Positions 16,780 to 24,929 are shown, numbered from the stretch's first letter. The stretch: DNA of 42,105 nucleotides from JBBIMP01 sp037444305 (GCA_037444305.1 JBBIMP010000043.1:1-42105); one strand, 5' to 3'. Translations and numbers: made by a program. Notes: generated from the sequence alone by a model not told the origin.

Positions 16780-17012
16780 CCTTCATCCGTGTGGAAACAT
16801 ACTCCGGCTATCGCGCCGACCAGCGGCCCACACAATTCAGGGCGGGAGATCAGGTCTACAAAGTCCGCGAAGTCGAGGACCAGTGGTACTCCCCGGGAGC
16901 AGCCTATTTCAAGGTGCTCGCCGATGACGGGAACCGATACATCCTCCGCCATGAGGCAGAGCAGGACCGCTGGACCCTCGAGGCATTCCGCGCAGGAAGC
17001 CGCGGTTCCTGA
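16776..17012 (+). CDS. Small conserved-looking protein coupled to RsbW-like gene
   Basis: A 78-residue soluble protein, rich in aromatic and charged residues (MTFIRVETYSGYRADQRPTQ, then FRAGDQVYKVREVEDQWYSP and FKVLADDGNRYILRHEAEQD). It looks like a compact beta-barrel of the kind found in short DUFs such as DUF6504, but I cannot name it with confidence. It has no signal peptide or membrane segment. Its ATG overlaps the stop of the RsbW-like gene (ATGA), which implies coupled translation and a possible link with that protein. The ending AFRAGSRGS looks like a disordered tail. A function is not known. Confidence 0.75.
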   Translation: MTFIRVETYSGYRADQRPTQFRAGDQVYKVREVEDQWYSPGAAYFKVLADDGNRYILRHEAEQDRWTLEAFRAGSRGS

Positions 17013-17122
17013 AAAGATCAACCCCTCCGCCGTTTGTCCGCATTCTTCCGCGGCCCGGAATGCTTGCGTTCCCTGCAAGAAAGCCCACGGAGGCCGGGGC
17101 GGGAGAGAACTCGCGAGGATCA

Positions 17123-17131
17123 TGTTATATT
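17123..17131 (+). promoter_or_regulatory. Extended -10 promoter for the cyclophilin gene
   Basis: TGTTATATT (TG at 17123-17124, hexamer TATATT at 17126-17131) is an extended -10 element. The predicted start near 17137 leaves a short leader holding GGAGG at 17144-17148 ahead of the ATG at 17155. No -35 box is evident. Confidence 0.4.
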
Positions 17132-17154
17132 GTGCCTTTCCCTGGAGGAACGCT

Positions 17155-17826
17155 ATGCGCTCGTTGCCACGTTTTGCAATATTCGCGGCAGTACTGGCGG
17201 CCCTCGGTCTGGCCGCTCACGGGAACGCCGCCTGGACGCAGGAGAAGCAGGCACAGAAGCCCGAGAGGGAGCCCGGTCTGTACCTGATTTTCGAAACCAG
17301 CGCCGGCAGCATCTCGTGCAGACTGTTCGAAAAGGAAACCCCGCTCACGGTGGGAAAAATCGTGGGGCTGGCCCTCGGAAAGCTGCCCTACGTGGATCCC
17401 AGAACCAAGCAGAAAGTGACGGGAAAGAGATTCTACGACGGCCTGACCTTCCACCGCGTGATCCCCCGCTTCATGATTCAGGGCGGGGATCCCCTGGGCA
17501 CGGGAGCGGGCGGTCCGGAGGGGCCGGGATTCCCGTTCAAGGATGAGTTCGTCCCCAGCCTCAGGTTCAACATCCCCGGCAGGCTTGCCATGGCCAATGC
17601 GGGCCCTGGAACCAACGGCAGCCAGTTCTTCATCACGGAGGTCCCGACACCCTACCTCGACGACCGGCACACCATATTCGGGCAGTGCGGAGATCTGGAG
17701 GTGGTGAAGGCGATAGCCCGCGTCCCGGCCCGGGACGATGCCCCCATAGCGCCGATCCTGATAAAAAAGGTGGTCGTCGAGAGGGTGGGTCCGGCGCCAG
17801 AGAACGCGCCGGAGAAAATGCCCTGA
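17155..17826 (+). CDS. Exported cyclophilin-type peptidyl-prolyl isomerase
   Basis: A 223-residue cyclophilin that would catalyse cis-trans isomerisation of X-Pro bonds during folding of exported proteins. A signal peptide (MRSLPRFAIFAAVLAALGLA) directs it to the periplasm. Core motifs are TSAGSISCRLFEKETPLTV, the active-site FHRVIPRFMIQGGDP, RLAMANAGPGTNGSQFFITE and DDRHTIFGQC. An insertion LGKLPYVDPRTKQKVTGKRF between strands beta2 and beta3 is typical of the larger bacterial periplasmic cyclophilins. The start at 17155 has GGAGG 6 bases upstream. It is followed after 22 bases by another exported protein (a methyltransferase fold), so the two are probably one transcript. Confidence 0.92.
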   Translation: MRSLPRFAIFAAVLAALGLAAHGNAAWTQEKQAQKPEREPGLYLIFETSAGSISCRLFEKETPLTVGKIVGLALGKLPYVDPRTKQKVTGKRFYDGLTFHRVIPRFMIQGGDPLGTGAGGPEGPGFPFKDEFVPSLRFNIPGRLAMANAGPGTNGSQFFITEVPTPYLDDRHTIFGQCGDLEVVKAIARVPARDDAPIAPILIKKVVVERVGPAPENAPEKMP

Positions 17827-17848
17827 ACCGGGAAGGGGAAACCCGAAA

Positions 17849-18490
17849 ATGCGGCACCTGCTTCCGCTGGTTGTCGTCAGCCTCGTTTCATTCACGGTGC
17901 AGGCTCGGCCTCAGCTCCCCCGCGATCCCTACGACGGCCTGCCCGATCCCCGCATCGCGGCGATGCTGAAAACACTGCATGGCACGCCGGGCCGGACGGA
18001 TCTTCCGCCCCGGGACGGCCGTTTCCTGTATGAGATCGTCCTGCAGAACGACCTGAAGGCGGGCCTGGAAATCAGCACCTCCGGCGGTTGCTCCTCCCTT
18101 TGGCTCGGCCTTGCCCTGCAGCAGACGGGCGGGAACCTCAAGACGATCGAGCCTGCAGGCGGGAACGGTAGCCTGCGGGAGATCTTGCGCAGGGCCGGGC
18201 TGCAGGAGCGGATCGGCCTGGTTCCCGGGAATGCTTCCCGCGTGATTCCAGACCTGGCTGGACCGTTCGATTTCGTGTTCCTCGATGCCCGCAAGCAGGA
18301 TTACGAGGATCTGCTGGCGGCAATTCTGCCCAAGGTTCGTCCCGGCGGAATCATCGTCGCACATGACATCAATGCCCGGGGTGGCGACCAGGCCGCGTTC
18401 CTGCGCAGTATCACGGGAAATCCGGACCTGAAAACGGAGCTTCTCCCGGGAAGCGGAACCGGAATGAGCATCAGCCGCAAGCTGAGATAA
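17849..18490 (+). CDS. Methyltransferase-fold protein with signal peptide
   Basis: A 213-residue class I SAM-dependent methyltransferase fold, closest in layout to catechol-type O-methyltransferases. Motif I is unusual (GLEISTSGGCSSLWLGLAL rather than E/DxGxGxG); later motifs are KTIEPAGGNGSLREILRRAG, FDFVFLDARKQDYEDLLAAI and LPKVRPGGIIVAHDIN, which match the acidic strand ends and the metal-site region of O-methyltransferases. The first 20 residues (MRHLLPLVVVSLVSFTVQAR) look like a cleavable signal peptide, which is odd because SAM is cytoplasmic. It may be a membrane-tethered cytoplasmic enzyme or a repurposed periplasmic protein. A GGAAGGGG ribosome binding site precedes it. It sits 22 bases after the exported cyclophilin gene. 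Confidence 0.75.
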   Translation: MRHLLPLVVVSLVSFTVQARPQLPRDPYDGLPDPRIAAMLKTLHGTPGRTDLPPRDGRFLYEIVLQNDLKAGLEISTSGGCSSLWLGLALQQTGGNLKTIEPAGGNGSLREILRRAGLQERIGLVPGNASRVIPDLAGPFDFVFLDARKQDYEDLLAAILPKVRPGGIIVAHDINARGGDQAAFLRSITGNPDLKTELLPGSGTGMSISRKLR

Positions 18491-18566
18491 AGATGCGGTT
18501 TTGCGTAACAACCGGAATGGGGAGCGTATTAGTATCTGCAGGACAGGCCTGGACGGAGGGATGACT

Positions 18567-19217
18567 ATGAACAGAAAGCTATGTGTGGCGGCCGTGGCCG
18601 TGTTTCTCGGGGCAGCGCTGGCAGCGGCACAGACGGTGAATTTCAGCGGCACGTGGGTCCTGGACAAATCCAAGAGCGATCCTCTCCTCGGCGAAGGCTT
18701 GGGCGGATTGCGCGGCGGCCCGGGAGGAGGATTTCCCGGTGGCAGAGGGGGAATGGGCGGTGGCATGCCCGGCGGCAGGGGCGGCGCAGGCGGCGGCGTG
18801 CCCGGCGCCCGTGGCGGCGCACCTGGAGAGCGCGGCGATATGGCCGGCCTGAGAAATCTGCAGAATGCCGACATCACGCTCGAGATCCAGCACACCGAGA
18901 AGGAGATCCAGGTGGTCCGCGTCTTCAAGCTCGAAGAGCGCGAACAGTCCCACACCCAGGTACTGAAGCTGGACGGCTCGGCAAGCGTAAACCCGGCCTT
19001 CCTCGGCCGTGGAGAGGTCAAATCCAAGGCCACGTTCAAGAGCGGCAAGATCACCAACAACAGCGATCAGAAGATCTCCACCCCCCTGGGGGAAATGACC
19101 ATTTCCACCAAGGAGGAGTTCACCCTCTCCAAGGACGGGCAAACGCTGACAGTCAAGACCACGCGCATCACCGACATGGGGGAGATGACTTCCAAACAGG
19201 TCTTCACCAAGCAGTAG
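18567..19217 (+). CDS. Exported Gly-rich protein with beta-sandwich C-domain
   Basis: A 216-residue exported protein of unknown function. A signal peptide (MNRKLCVAAVAVFLGAALAA) is followed by a short VNFSGTWVLDKSKSDP motif, which recurs in small exported proteins of Acidobacteriota. Residues 46-91 are a collagen-like Gly/Pro/Arg segment containing three copies of an 11-residue unit GGG-x-PG-(G/A)-RGG-x. The C-terminal half (DITLEIQHTEKEIQVVRVF, KSKATFKSGKITNNSDQKI, GQTLTVKTTRITDMGEM) alternates strands like a lipocalin or other beta-barrel. The start at 18567 is preferred over 18561 because GGAGGG ends at 18560, which suits the second ATG. It may be co-transcribed with the two exported proteins upstream or be independent. 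Confidence 0.8.
   Translation: MNRKLCVAAVAVFLGAALAAAQTVNFSGTWVLDKSKSDPLLGEGLGGLRGGPGGGFPGGRGGMGGGMPGGRGGAGGGVPGARGGAPGERGDMAGLRNLQNADITLEIQHTEKEIQVVRVFKLEEREQSHTQVLKLDGSASVNPAFLGRGEVKSKATFKSGKITNNSDQKISTPLGEMTISTKEEFTLSKDGQTLTVKTTRITDMGEMTSKQVFTKQ
18723..18821 (+). repeat. Three tandem 33-bp units encoding Gly/Pro/Arg repeat
   Basis: Three consecutive 33-bp units encode GGGFPGGRGGM, GGGMPGGRGGA and GGGVPGARGGA. The DNA copies differ at several codon positions, so this is an aged tandem duplication inside the gene at 18567-19217. Confidence 0.75.
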
Positions 19218-19301
19218 CGTTCCCCCGGACCCGCTCACCGCCGGCGCCCCGGCATCGTGCCGCGGCGCCCGCCTCCAGCAAGTCCCCTGTCGCGCCTCTC
19301 G

Positions 19302-19310
19302 TGTTATAAT
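19302..19310 (+). promoter_or_regulatory. Extended -10 promoter before the nadX-like stump
   Basis: TGTTATAAT (TG at 19302-19303, perfect TATAAT at 19305-19310) about 35 bases before the ATG at 19346. The -35 region is unremarkable. It is the same extended -10 form as the one at 17123-17131. Confidence 0.45.
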
Positions 19311-19345
19311 CCCCGCCATTTCTTCTCAACCTGTCGAGTGGTTCC

Positions 19346-19462
19346 ATGCTGAGAGTCGGAATGATCGGTTGCGGTGCTGTGGGTGCCGGAGTGGCCCGCG
19401 CCATCGCCCGCGGGCGGATTGTGGTGACCACCCTCGTCGGAATCGCAGATGCCTTCCCCCGG
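19346..19462 (+). pseudogene. 5' stump of a Rossmann dehydrogenase (nadX-like)
   Basis: Starting at ATG 19346 the frame reads MLRVGMIGCGAVGAGVARAI then VVTTLVGIADAFPRG, a good N-terminal NAD-binding beta-alpha-beta unit with the GCGAVG glycine motif. The words are most like L-aspartate dehydrogenase (NadX) and similar small Rossmann enzymes. After about 39 residues the similarity ends, and the promoter and gene of tRNA-Ser follow; the frame simply reads through the tRNA to 19661. At least 200 residues are missing, so only a stump with its own promoter remains. The breakpoint beside a tRNA gene suggests deletion or past integration and excision. Confidence 0.5.
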
Positions 19463-19465
19463 GGC

Positions 19466-19494
19466 TTGAAGATCGGCGGCTTCCGGCTTACAAT
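19466..19494 (+). promoter_or_regulatory. Promoter for tRNA-Ser
   Basis: TTGAAG (19466-19471), a 17-base spacer and TACAAT (19489-19494). The predicted start near 19501 is about 11 bases upstream of the mature tRNA 5' end. Confidence 0.5.
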
Positions 19495-19511
19495 CATCCG
19501 CCATCCTGCAC

Positions 19512-19601
<90 letters not shown>

Positions 19602-19610
19602 CCATCCCTT

Positions 19611-19682
19611 GCCACGAATTGCACAAACCTCACGAATTCAAACAAATGCAGGATATTCCGTGAAATCCGTGCAATCCGTGGC
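19611..19682 (-). repeat. Long hairpin, fully paired (with G-U) on the minus strand
   Basis: Arms 19611-19636 and 19657-19682 form a 26-pair stem around a 20-base loop. On the plus strand the arms have six A-C type mismatches; on the minus-strand transcript every one becomes a G-U pair. The element starts about 40 bases after the stop of the M16 gene ending at 19721, so it could be that operon's 3' end structure or terminator, although no T-run follows. The arms are built from CACGAATT/CCGTGCAATCCGTGG words that belong to the loose intergenic repeat type noted elsewhere in the window. Confidence 0.6.
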
Positions 19683-19720
19683 GCGCTCTCTTATTGCCGC
19701 GGCTTCCGGTCCGAGTTCTG

Positions 19721-21226
19721 CTACTTCAGCTTGACGATCTGAACCGTCCCGTCGCCGAAGCGCTTGGCCAGGCTTTCAATCGTGCGTCCGCCGTACTTCT
19801 GCGCCATGGATTCGATGACCGCCTGGTTGGGCAGGCGCTCGTCGGCGCCGGCGCTGCACTCCTTGATGTTGCCGGCTACCATGATGACCAGGTTGTCGGG
19901 CCGCAGATACCTCTGCGCCACCCTCTGGATGTCGGCCAGCGTGACCTTCTCGTACCGCGCCAGGTAGGTGTCGTAGTAGTCCATCGGGCGCCCGTTGAAC
20001 TCCAGCCGCGCGAAGTTGCCGAGGATCATGTCCGTCGAGGCGAACATCGACGGGAAGGCGCTCATCCGCGCCGTCTTGGCGAATTTCAGGTCTTCCGCCG
20101 TCACCGGCTCGGTGCGGATTCTCTCGATCTCGTTGAGCATGAGCTGCGAGGCGAAGACCACGGTCGAATTTTTCGTCTGGCAGCTGGCGGCAAACACGCC
20201 CGGATACAGCAGCCCGCCCGTGAAGCTCGAACCGGTCGAGTAGGCCAGCCCCTGGTCGGAACGCACGATCCGGGTGATGCGCGAGGAGAAAGACCCGCCG
20301 CCCAGGATGTAGTTCATGATGTCGACGGCCGGGTAGTCCGGATCGTCCTGCATGAGCCCCAGGTGGCCGATCCTGATGACACCCTGGTTGGGGATGACTT
20401 CCGGCTGGACCATGTAAACGCCCGCCTTGGCGGCCTGGGTCACCTTTGGAATGGCGGGCACCACCTTGGTCTCGGCGTTCCGCCACCGGCCGAAGCTCTG
20501 CTCGAGCTTCTTCAACATCTCGGCCTTTTTGAACCCGCCGGAAACCGTCAGGATGGCATTGTTCGGCCCCCAATACTTCCTGTGCCACGCGGCCAGGTCG
20601 TCCCGCACGATGCCGTTGATCGTGGCCTCGGTGGGCTGCGCGGTAATCGGCGAATTCTCACCGTAGATCAGCTCGTTGAACGTCCTCATGCCGACGGCCG
20701 TGACGTTTCTATTGCGGTTCCGGATCTGCACCAGGGCCGCTTCCCGCTCGCGCCGGATCTTGTCCTCCGGAAAGGCAGGGTTCGTCAGGATGTCGAGCCA
20801 GATCTTCAGCCCCTCGTCGACGTGCCGGACGTGGATCGAGAGGTCCGTGGCCGACACCGAGCCGGCGAGGAAGTCCATGCGTTCGTTGATCTCCTCCCCG
20901 TTCATCCCCGCGGAGCCGCCGCTCCTGATCACGGTGGGCACCATGCGCTCGAGCCCGATCTTGTCGGCCGGTTCCAGGAATGGGCCGGTCCGCATCATGA
21001 GCGCGGCCTCCACCCACGGAATCTCGTGATCCTCGGCGATGTAGACCACGAGGCCGTTGGACAGCGTGGTGCGGAAATCGGCCGGCTTGGGAGGTTTGAA
21101 TGTCAGCGGCGGATACTTCAGGTTCTCCGGCCGCGTCCCCTGGACACCCTGTCCGGAGATGGCGCCGGCCATAGCCATGACACAAAGCAGCAAGAGTAAC
21201 GATGTGGAAACGTATCTTTTCATCAT
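19721..21226 (-). CDS. Exported M16 peptidase-like protein without zinc motif
   Basis: A 501-residue M16-fold protein with a signal peptide (MMKRYVSTSLLLLLCVMAMA). The first M16 half reads TTLSNGLVVYIAEDHEIPWV, and the place where the HxxEH zinc motif should be reads KIGLERMVPTVIRSGG, without the ligands. The second half shows RIGHLGLMQDDPDYPAVDIM, NYILGGGSFSSRI and the RSDQGLAYS region that contacts substrate in the family. It is therefore the structural, non-catalytic partner, like the alpha/core subunits of MPP-type and bacterial heterodimeric M16 proteases. Its gene follows the catalytic subunit gene after 34 bases, so they are one operon. The start at 21226 is preceded by AAAGGAC at a good distance. 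The likely site of action is the periplasm. Confidence 0.88.
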   Translation of the reverse strand: MMKRYVSTSLLLLLCVMAMAGAISGQGVQGTRPENLKYPPLTFKPPKPADFRTTLSNGLVVYIAEDHEIPWVEAALMMRTGPFLEPADKIGLERMVPTVIRSGGSAGMNGEEINERMDFLAGSVSATDLSIHVRHVDEGLKIWLDILTNPAFPEDKIRREREAALVQIRNRNRNVTAVGMRTFNELIYGENSPITAQPTEATINGIVRDDLAAWHRKYWGPNNAILTVSGGFKKAEMLKKLEQSFGRWRNAETKVVPAIPKVTQAAKAGVYMVQPEVIPNQGVIRIGHLGLMQDDPDYPAVDIMNYILGGGSFSSRITRIVRSDQGLAYSTGSSFTGGLLYPGVFAASCQTKNSTVVFASQLMLNEIERIRTEPVTAEDLKFAKTARMSAFPSMFASTDMILGNFARLEFNGRPMDYYDTYLARYEKVTLADIQRVAQRYLRPDNLVIMVAGNIKECSAGADERLPNQAVIESMAQKYGGRTIESLAKRFGDGTVQIVKLK

Positions 21227-21260
21227 TGCAATGTCCTTTCGTCGGATAGGCGCCACAGGT

Positions 21261-22805
21261 CTACCGGTCCCGTTCCAGGATCCCGACCACGCTGTTGGAC
21301 CGGACCAGGTATTTCGCCGCAGCATTCATCAGGTCCTGCGGCGTGACCGCCATGCGCTGCCTGTACTGCTCCTCGAGGTGCTGCCAGCGGTAGGCCGTCT
21401 CCATTCTTGCCAGCGAGCCGACGATGCCGTTGCCGCTGAGGCTGCGCAGGTACTCCGCCTCCACCGAGTTTTTGACCCTTTCGAGGACCTTCTCATCGCA
21501 CGGATTTTTCTTGGTCTCTTCGATGTATTCCCACAGCTCCTTCTCGAGCTCCGCGAGAGGGACCACAACCGCGTTGTTGCGCTCCTTTGCCGTGGCCCGG
21601 AGTGAAAATGCGCCGTCATACATCGAATTGGAGGCCATGGCCGTGATCGTGTTCGCGTGCTCCTTCTGGAGGACAAGGTCGAGGTACATCTTGCCGGTCC
21701 GCGCGCTCATCACCCGGCCGAGCATGTAAAGCACCGACACGTCATCGTGCCACAGGGGCGGGATGTGGAACATGAGCTGCACGGATGGATTGGTCGCCGC
21801 CTTCCCATAGACCCGCTTTTCCACGTACGGAGGGTTGAAGTCGGGGCCGACCGTCCGCTTGTAATACTCGGGGCTGGGCTCTTCCGTCCGGACGCGGGGC
21901 GCTTTTCCCTTGGGCCGGATCGGGCCGAAGTGCTTGGTCACCAGCGCCATCACCTTGTCGACGTCGATGTCTCCGGCCATGACCAGGGTGGCGTTGTCGG
22001 GCCGGTAGAACTGCCTGTGATACTCGATCATCTCCTGCTTGCTGATCCGGCTCACATCCGACATCCAGCCGAGCACCTGCCAGGAGTAAGGGCTGGCGGC
22101 GTAGAAGGTCGCCATCAGCTGCTCCTGGAAGAAAAATCCCGGGCGGTTCTCGCTCATGCGGCGCTCCTCGACGATGACGTCGCGCTCCGAGTAGAATTCG
22201 CGGAAAACCGGATTGACCATGCGGTCCGCTTCGAGCGCCAGGAAGAGCTCGATTTTGTTGCTCGGGAGGGTGACGTAGTATTGCGTCATCTCCTGGCCGG
22301 TCGAGGCGTTGATCCCGGTCCCGCCGGCCTCCTGATAGGCGCCCCACAGTTCGTCCGATACGATGGTTTCGGCCCGCTGCTTTGCGATCAGGTCCGAAAC
22401 CTGCTTGCGCATCGCGATGATCCGGGCCTCATCCCGCCCCTTGAGCTTGGACTCCTCCTCGACGATCTTCTCCACGATCGCATCGATCTGCCGGTCGTAG
22501 TCGACGTCCTTCTCCAGCATGCCCTGCTTGACTCCCATGACGTGCGTCCCCTTGAACATCATGTGCTCGAGAAAGTGGGAGATGCCCGTGATCCCGGGGC
22601 GCTCGTTCACTGATCCGACCCGGTAGGCCAGGATGCACCGGATGAGCGGCGCCTGGGTCCGCTTCACCATGAGGACCTTCAATCCGTTGGGCAGCGTTCG
22701 TTCGATGACCTGCCCGCTCAGGCTGATTTCCTGCGCGGGCGCGCTGAGCGTCAGGCCCAGGAATACCGTCAACAGGCTCGCTAGAAACAATCTGCGTAGT
22801 ATCAT
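21261..22805 (-). CDS. Exported M16 zinc peptidase, catalytic subunit
   Basis: A 514-residue M16 (pitrilysin/insulinase) peptidase. The signal peptide MILRRLFLASLLTVFLGLTL is followed by the first domain with RTLPNGLKVLMVKRTQAPLI and the zinc motif H77-F-L-E80-H81 in GISHFLEHMMFKGT; the downstream ligand is the Glu in ERDVIVEERRM. A charged coiled insertion (DRQIDAIVEKIVEEESKLKG) sits between the motif and the ligand, as in many exported bacterial members. The second, non-catalytic domain carries VQLMFHIPPLWHDDVSVLYM and GRVMSARTGKMYLDLVLQKE. AAGGAG lies about 8 bases before the ATG at 22805. With the next gene (a zinc-less M16 protein) it should form a heterodimer that degrades peptides in the periplasm. 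Confidence 0.9.
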   Translation of the reverse strand: MILRRLFLASLLTVFLGLTLSAPAQEISLSGQVIERTLPNGLKVLMVKRTQAPLIRCILAYRVGSVNERPGITGISHFLEHMMFKGTHVMGVKQGMLEKDVDYDRQIDAIVEKIVEEESKLKGRDEARIIAMRKQVSDLIAKQRAETIVSDELWGAYQEAGGTGINASTGQEMTQYYVTLPSNKIELFLALEADRMVNPVFREFYSERDVIVEERRMSENRPGFFFQEQLMATFYAASPYSWQVLGWMSDVSRISKQEMIEYHRQFYRPDNATLVMAGDIDVDKVMALVTKHFGPIRPKGKAPRVRTEEPSPEYYKRTVGPDFNPPYVEKRVYGKAATNPSVQLMFHIPPLWHDDVSVLYMLGRVMSARTGKMYLDLVLQKEHANTITAMASNSMYDGAFSLRATAKERNNAVVVPLAELEKELWEYIEETKKNPCDEKVLERVKNSVEAEYLRSLSGNGIVGSLARMETAYRWQHLEEQYRQRMAVTPQDLMNAAAKYLVRSNSVVGILERDR

Positions 22806-23369
22806 AGAAAACCGCTCCTTGATGATTTCTGAAGGGTTTGTACCAGCCGGTTTGCTGACACGAGGTCCGCGGGACATTCCCCTGCAGGCAATGCCGGTGG
22901 ATTCTGTGGAGGCGTGCGCTCGCCGATTCCGCGGTCCTGGGAAGGACCGCGCCGTCAAACCCATTATGAACGGGAATCTAGTTTCGCGGGAGCAAGCGCT
23001 TGTTTGACAGCGCGGTTCTTCCCAGGACGACCGGTGCTGGACGCCACCCATTCCTGCGCAGCGGACCGGCTGGTCCACGGTCTCAAACAAGGCGGAAGCC
23101 TATCACCGTTCTTTCGCGGCAGTCAATCACAACCGAGACCAAAAATCCGGCTCCTTCGCCAGGATCGTCCGGCAGCCTTCTCCGTACTGTGAATCCGCAA
23201 AATCCTTCCCGCGCGCGAAGAAAACACAACGACATCGGCCCGGCGCTGCCTTGTCTGCGGGTTATGATTGCCGCCATGCTGCGCTGGGCATCTCGGTGTC
23301 GTGGTGGTTGATTGCAGGAATCCGCATCCGTCGCCGGGATGCGCGAAGGAAACGCCGGCGGCCTGGTGC
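22806..23369. other. Intergenic stretch with hairpins, no gene recognised
   Basis: No convincing coding frame or RNA gene. It holds a tight hairpin with 9-base perfect arms and a 4-base loop (22930-22951), the 10-base palindrome CAAGCGCTTG at 22993-23002, and a 7-base hairpin (23323-23343) about 27 bases after the stop of the phosphatase gene. None has a T-run, so any terminator role is uncertain. Regulatory DNA for the M16 operon is likely here. Confidence 0.4.
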
Positions 23370-24929
23370 TCAGGCTTGCTCGCCGGGGAGGCACTTGCAG
23401 ATGACGGCGGTAATGTCGTCCGTTTGCGGGCCGTTGGCGGCGAACTCACGCACTGCTGCGTAGATACTCTCGGCTATCTCGGCCGCGGGCAGGAGCCGGC
23501 AGCGCTTGACCACCTCGAGAGCCCGTGACCGGTCAAAGAACTCCTCCGCCATGTTCTGGGTTTCATTCACGCCGTCGGTCATGAAGAACATCATGTCTCC
23601 GGGGGTCAGCGGCGGCCCTCCGCGGGTCTCCACCTCGTATTCCGGGAACAGCCCGAGGGGCATGCCCGTGGAGTCGAAGATGCTCTTCACTTCCCCCTCC
23701 GCATCCAGGAGATAACCCGGCAAATGCCCGGCACTGGCGTAGGTGTAACGCCTCTTGCGGCCATCCAGCATCAGCACCATCAGCGTGATAAACCTCTCCG
23801 CCCCGCTGTCGGCGCAGAGGAATGCGTTGATCCGGCGCAGGATCTCGCCGGAATCAAACGTCGTGTTCACCAGGGAGCGCAGGTAGGCGCGGGCCTCCGC
23901 CATGAGCAGCGCGGTGCCGAATCCGTGGCCGCTGACATCCCCGATGGCGATGCAGATTCTGCCGTCCGCCAGCGGGATGAAATCAAAATAGTCCCCCCCG
24001 GTGGCATCCGCCGGGTAGGCTGCCCCGCCAATGTCGAAACCTTCGATAGCGGGAGCGCCCCTTGGGTAAAGGCTCTGCTGGATCTTCTGGGCCAGGCGCA
24101 TTTCGATCTCTCTCGCCTGCGCCCTTTTCAGTTCGGTGATGTCCCTCACGACGGTCACAAAGTGACTTGGTCTTCTGCCGCTGTTCTGGATCGGGGTGAT
24201 GGTCTGCTCCGCGTGGAAAAGCTCGCCGTTTTTCTTCCGGTTGATGATGGTGCCGCTGTAGACGTTTCCGGACAGGATGGTGCTCCAGAGCTTTTCGTAG
24301 AGATTGCGGCCGTGGAGCCCCGACTTCAGGATCCGCGGCTCCTGCCCGATGGCCTCCCGCGCGCTGTACCCGGTGGTCGCCTCAAATGCCGGATTCACAT
24401 ATTCGATCCTGCCCGTCGAGTCCGTGATGAAGACGCAGTCTGTGCTTCTCTGAACGGCCAGGTGGAACTTCTGCATGACCTCGCCCTGCCGTTTGCGCAC
24501 GGTAATGTCGCGAAAGCTGAGGATTCCGCCCTCCACCCGGCCGTCGCTGCCCACGAGCGGGGCGCAATTGACGCGCAGCCAGCGGCCGTCGGCTTCGCCC
24601 TGACGCCTGAGGAACATATCTTCGTCCCGGACATGTTCGCCGCGCATGGCCCGGACCAGGGGCAGTTCTTCCGTGGAATACGGGGTGACCTCGTCGTCAC
24701 GGCAGCAACCTAACGCCGTAGTCCATTCTGACGGCTGCAAGGTTTCAAAGTCCGGACCCACGAACCCCCGGGCCGCATCGTTGAGGAACAGCGTACGGCC
24801 ATTGCGGTCCACAACCAGGACAGCCTCGTCAATGCTATCGAGCGTCGACTCGAGGAGCTTCAGGCGGGAGGAAGTGCAGATGCCCCTGTTCGCGTCGGGG
24901 ACTTCCTCCGAGCGACTGCTGTTGGTCAT
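23370..24929 (-). CDS. PAS-PAS-PP2C (RsbU/SpoIIE-type) phosphatase
   Basis: A 519-residue cytoplasmic signalling protein. Two PAS domains occupy about residues 20-150 (LDSIDEAVLVVDRNGRTLFL) and 160-285 (STDCVFITDSTGRIEYVNPA, followed by the PAC-type FVTVVRDITELKRAQ). The C-terminal PPM/SpoIIE phosphatase domain has the metal-binding GGDYFDFIPLADGRICIAIG, DVSGHGFGTALLMAEARAYL, SAGHLPGYLL, MMFFMTDGVNE and the closing QTDDITAVI. Such enzymes dephosphorylate STAS anti-anti-sigma factors and so release sigma from RsbW-type kinases; an RsbW-like protein is encoded at 16333. The start at 24929 has only a weak ribosome binding site; a GTG at 24986 is the alternative. It is divergent from phoB. Confidence 0.88.
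   Translation of the reverse strand: MTNSSRSEEVPDANRGICTSSRLKLLESTLDSIDEAVLVVDRNGRTLFLNDAARGFVGPDFETLQPSEWTTALGCCRDDEVTPYSTEELPLVRAMRGEHVRDEDMFLRRQGEADGRWLRVNCAPLVGSDGRVEGGILSFRDITVRKRQGEVMQKFHLAVQRSTDCVFITDSTGRIEYVNPAFEATTGYSAREAIGQEPRILKSGLHGRNLYEKLWSTILSGNVYSGTIINRKKNGELFHAEQTITPIQNSGRRPSHFVTVVRDITELKRAQAREIEMRLAQKIQQSLYPRGAPAIEGFDIGGAAYPADATGGDYFDFIPLADGRICIAIGDVSGHGFGTALLMAEARAYLRSLVNTTFDSGEILRRINAFLCADSGAERFITLMVLMLDGRKRRYTYASAGHLPGYLLDAEGEVKSIFDSTGMPLGLFPEYEVETRGGPPLTPGDMMFFMTDGVNETQNMAEEFFDRSRALEVVKRCRLLPAAEIAESIYAAVREFAANGPQTDDITAVICKCLPGEQA

Noticed and set aside
22930..22951. 9-base hairpin as an intrinsic terminator
   Set aside because: No T-run on either strand and it lies upstream, not downstream, of the flanking minus-strand M16 gene.
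23083..23449. Short minus-strand open frames before the phosphatase gene end
   Set aside because: Arg/Pro-rich products without homology or ribosome binding sites; overlapping frames are typical of GC-rich noise.
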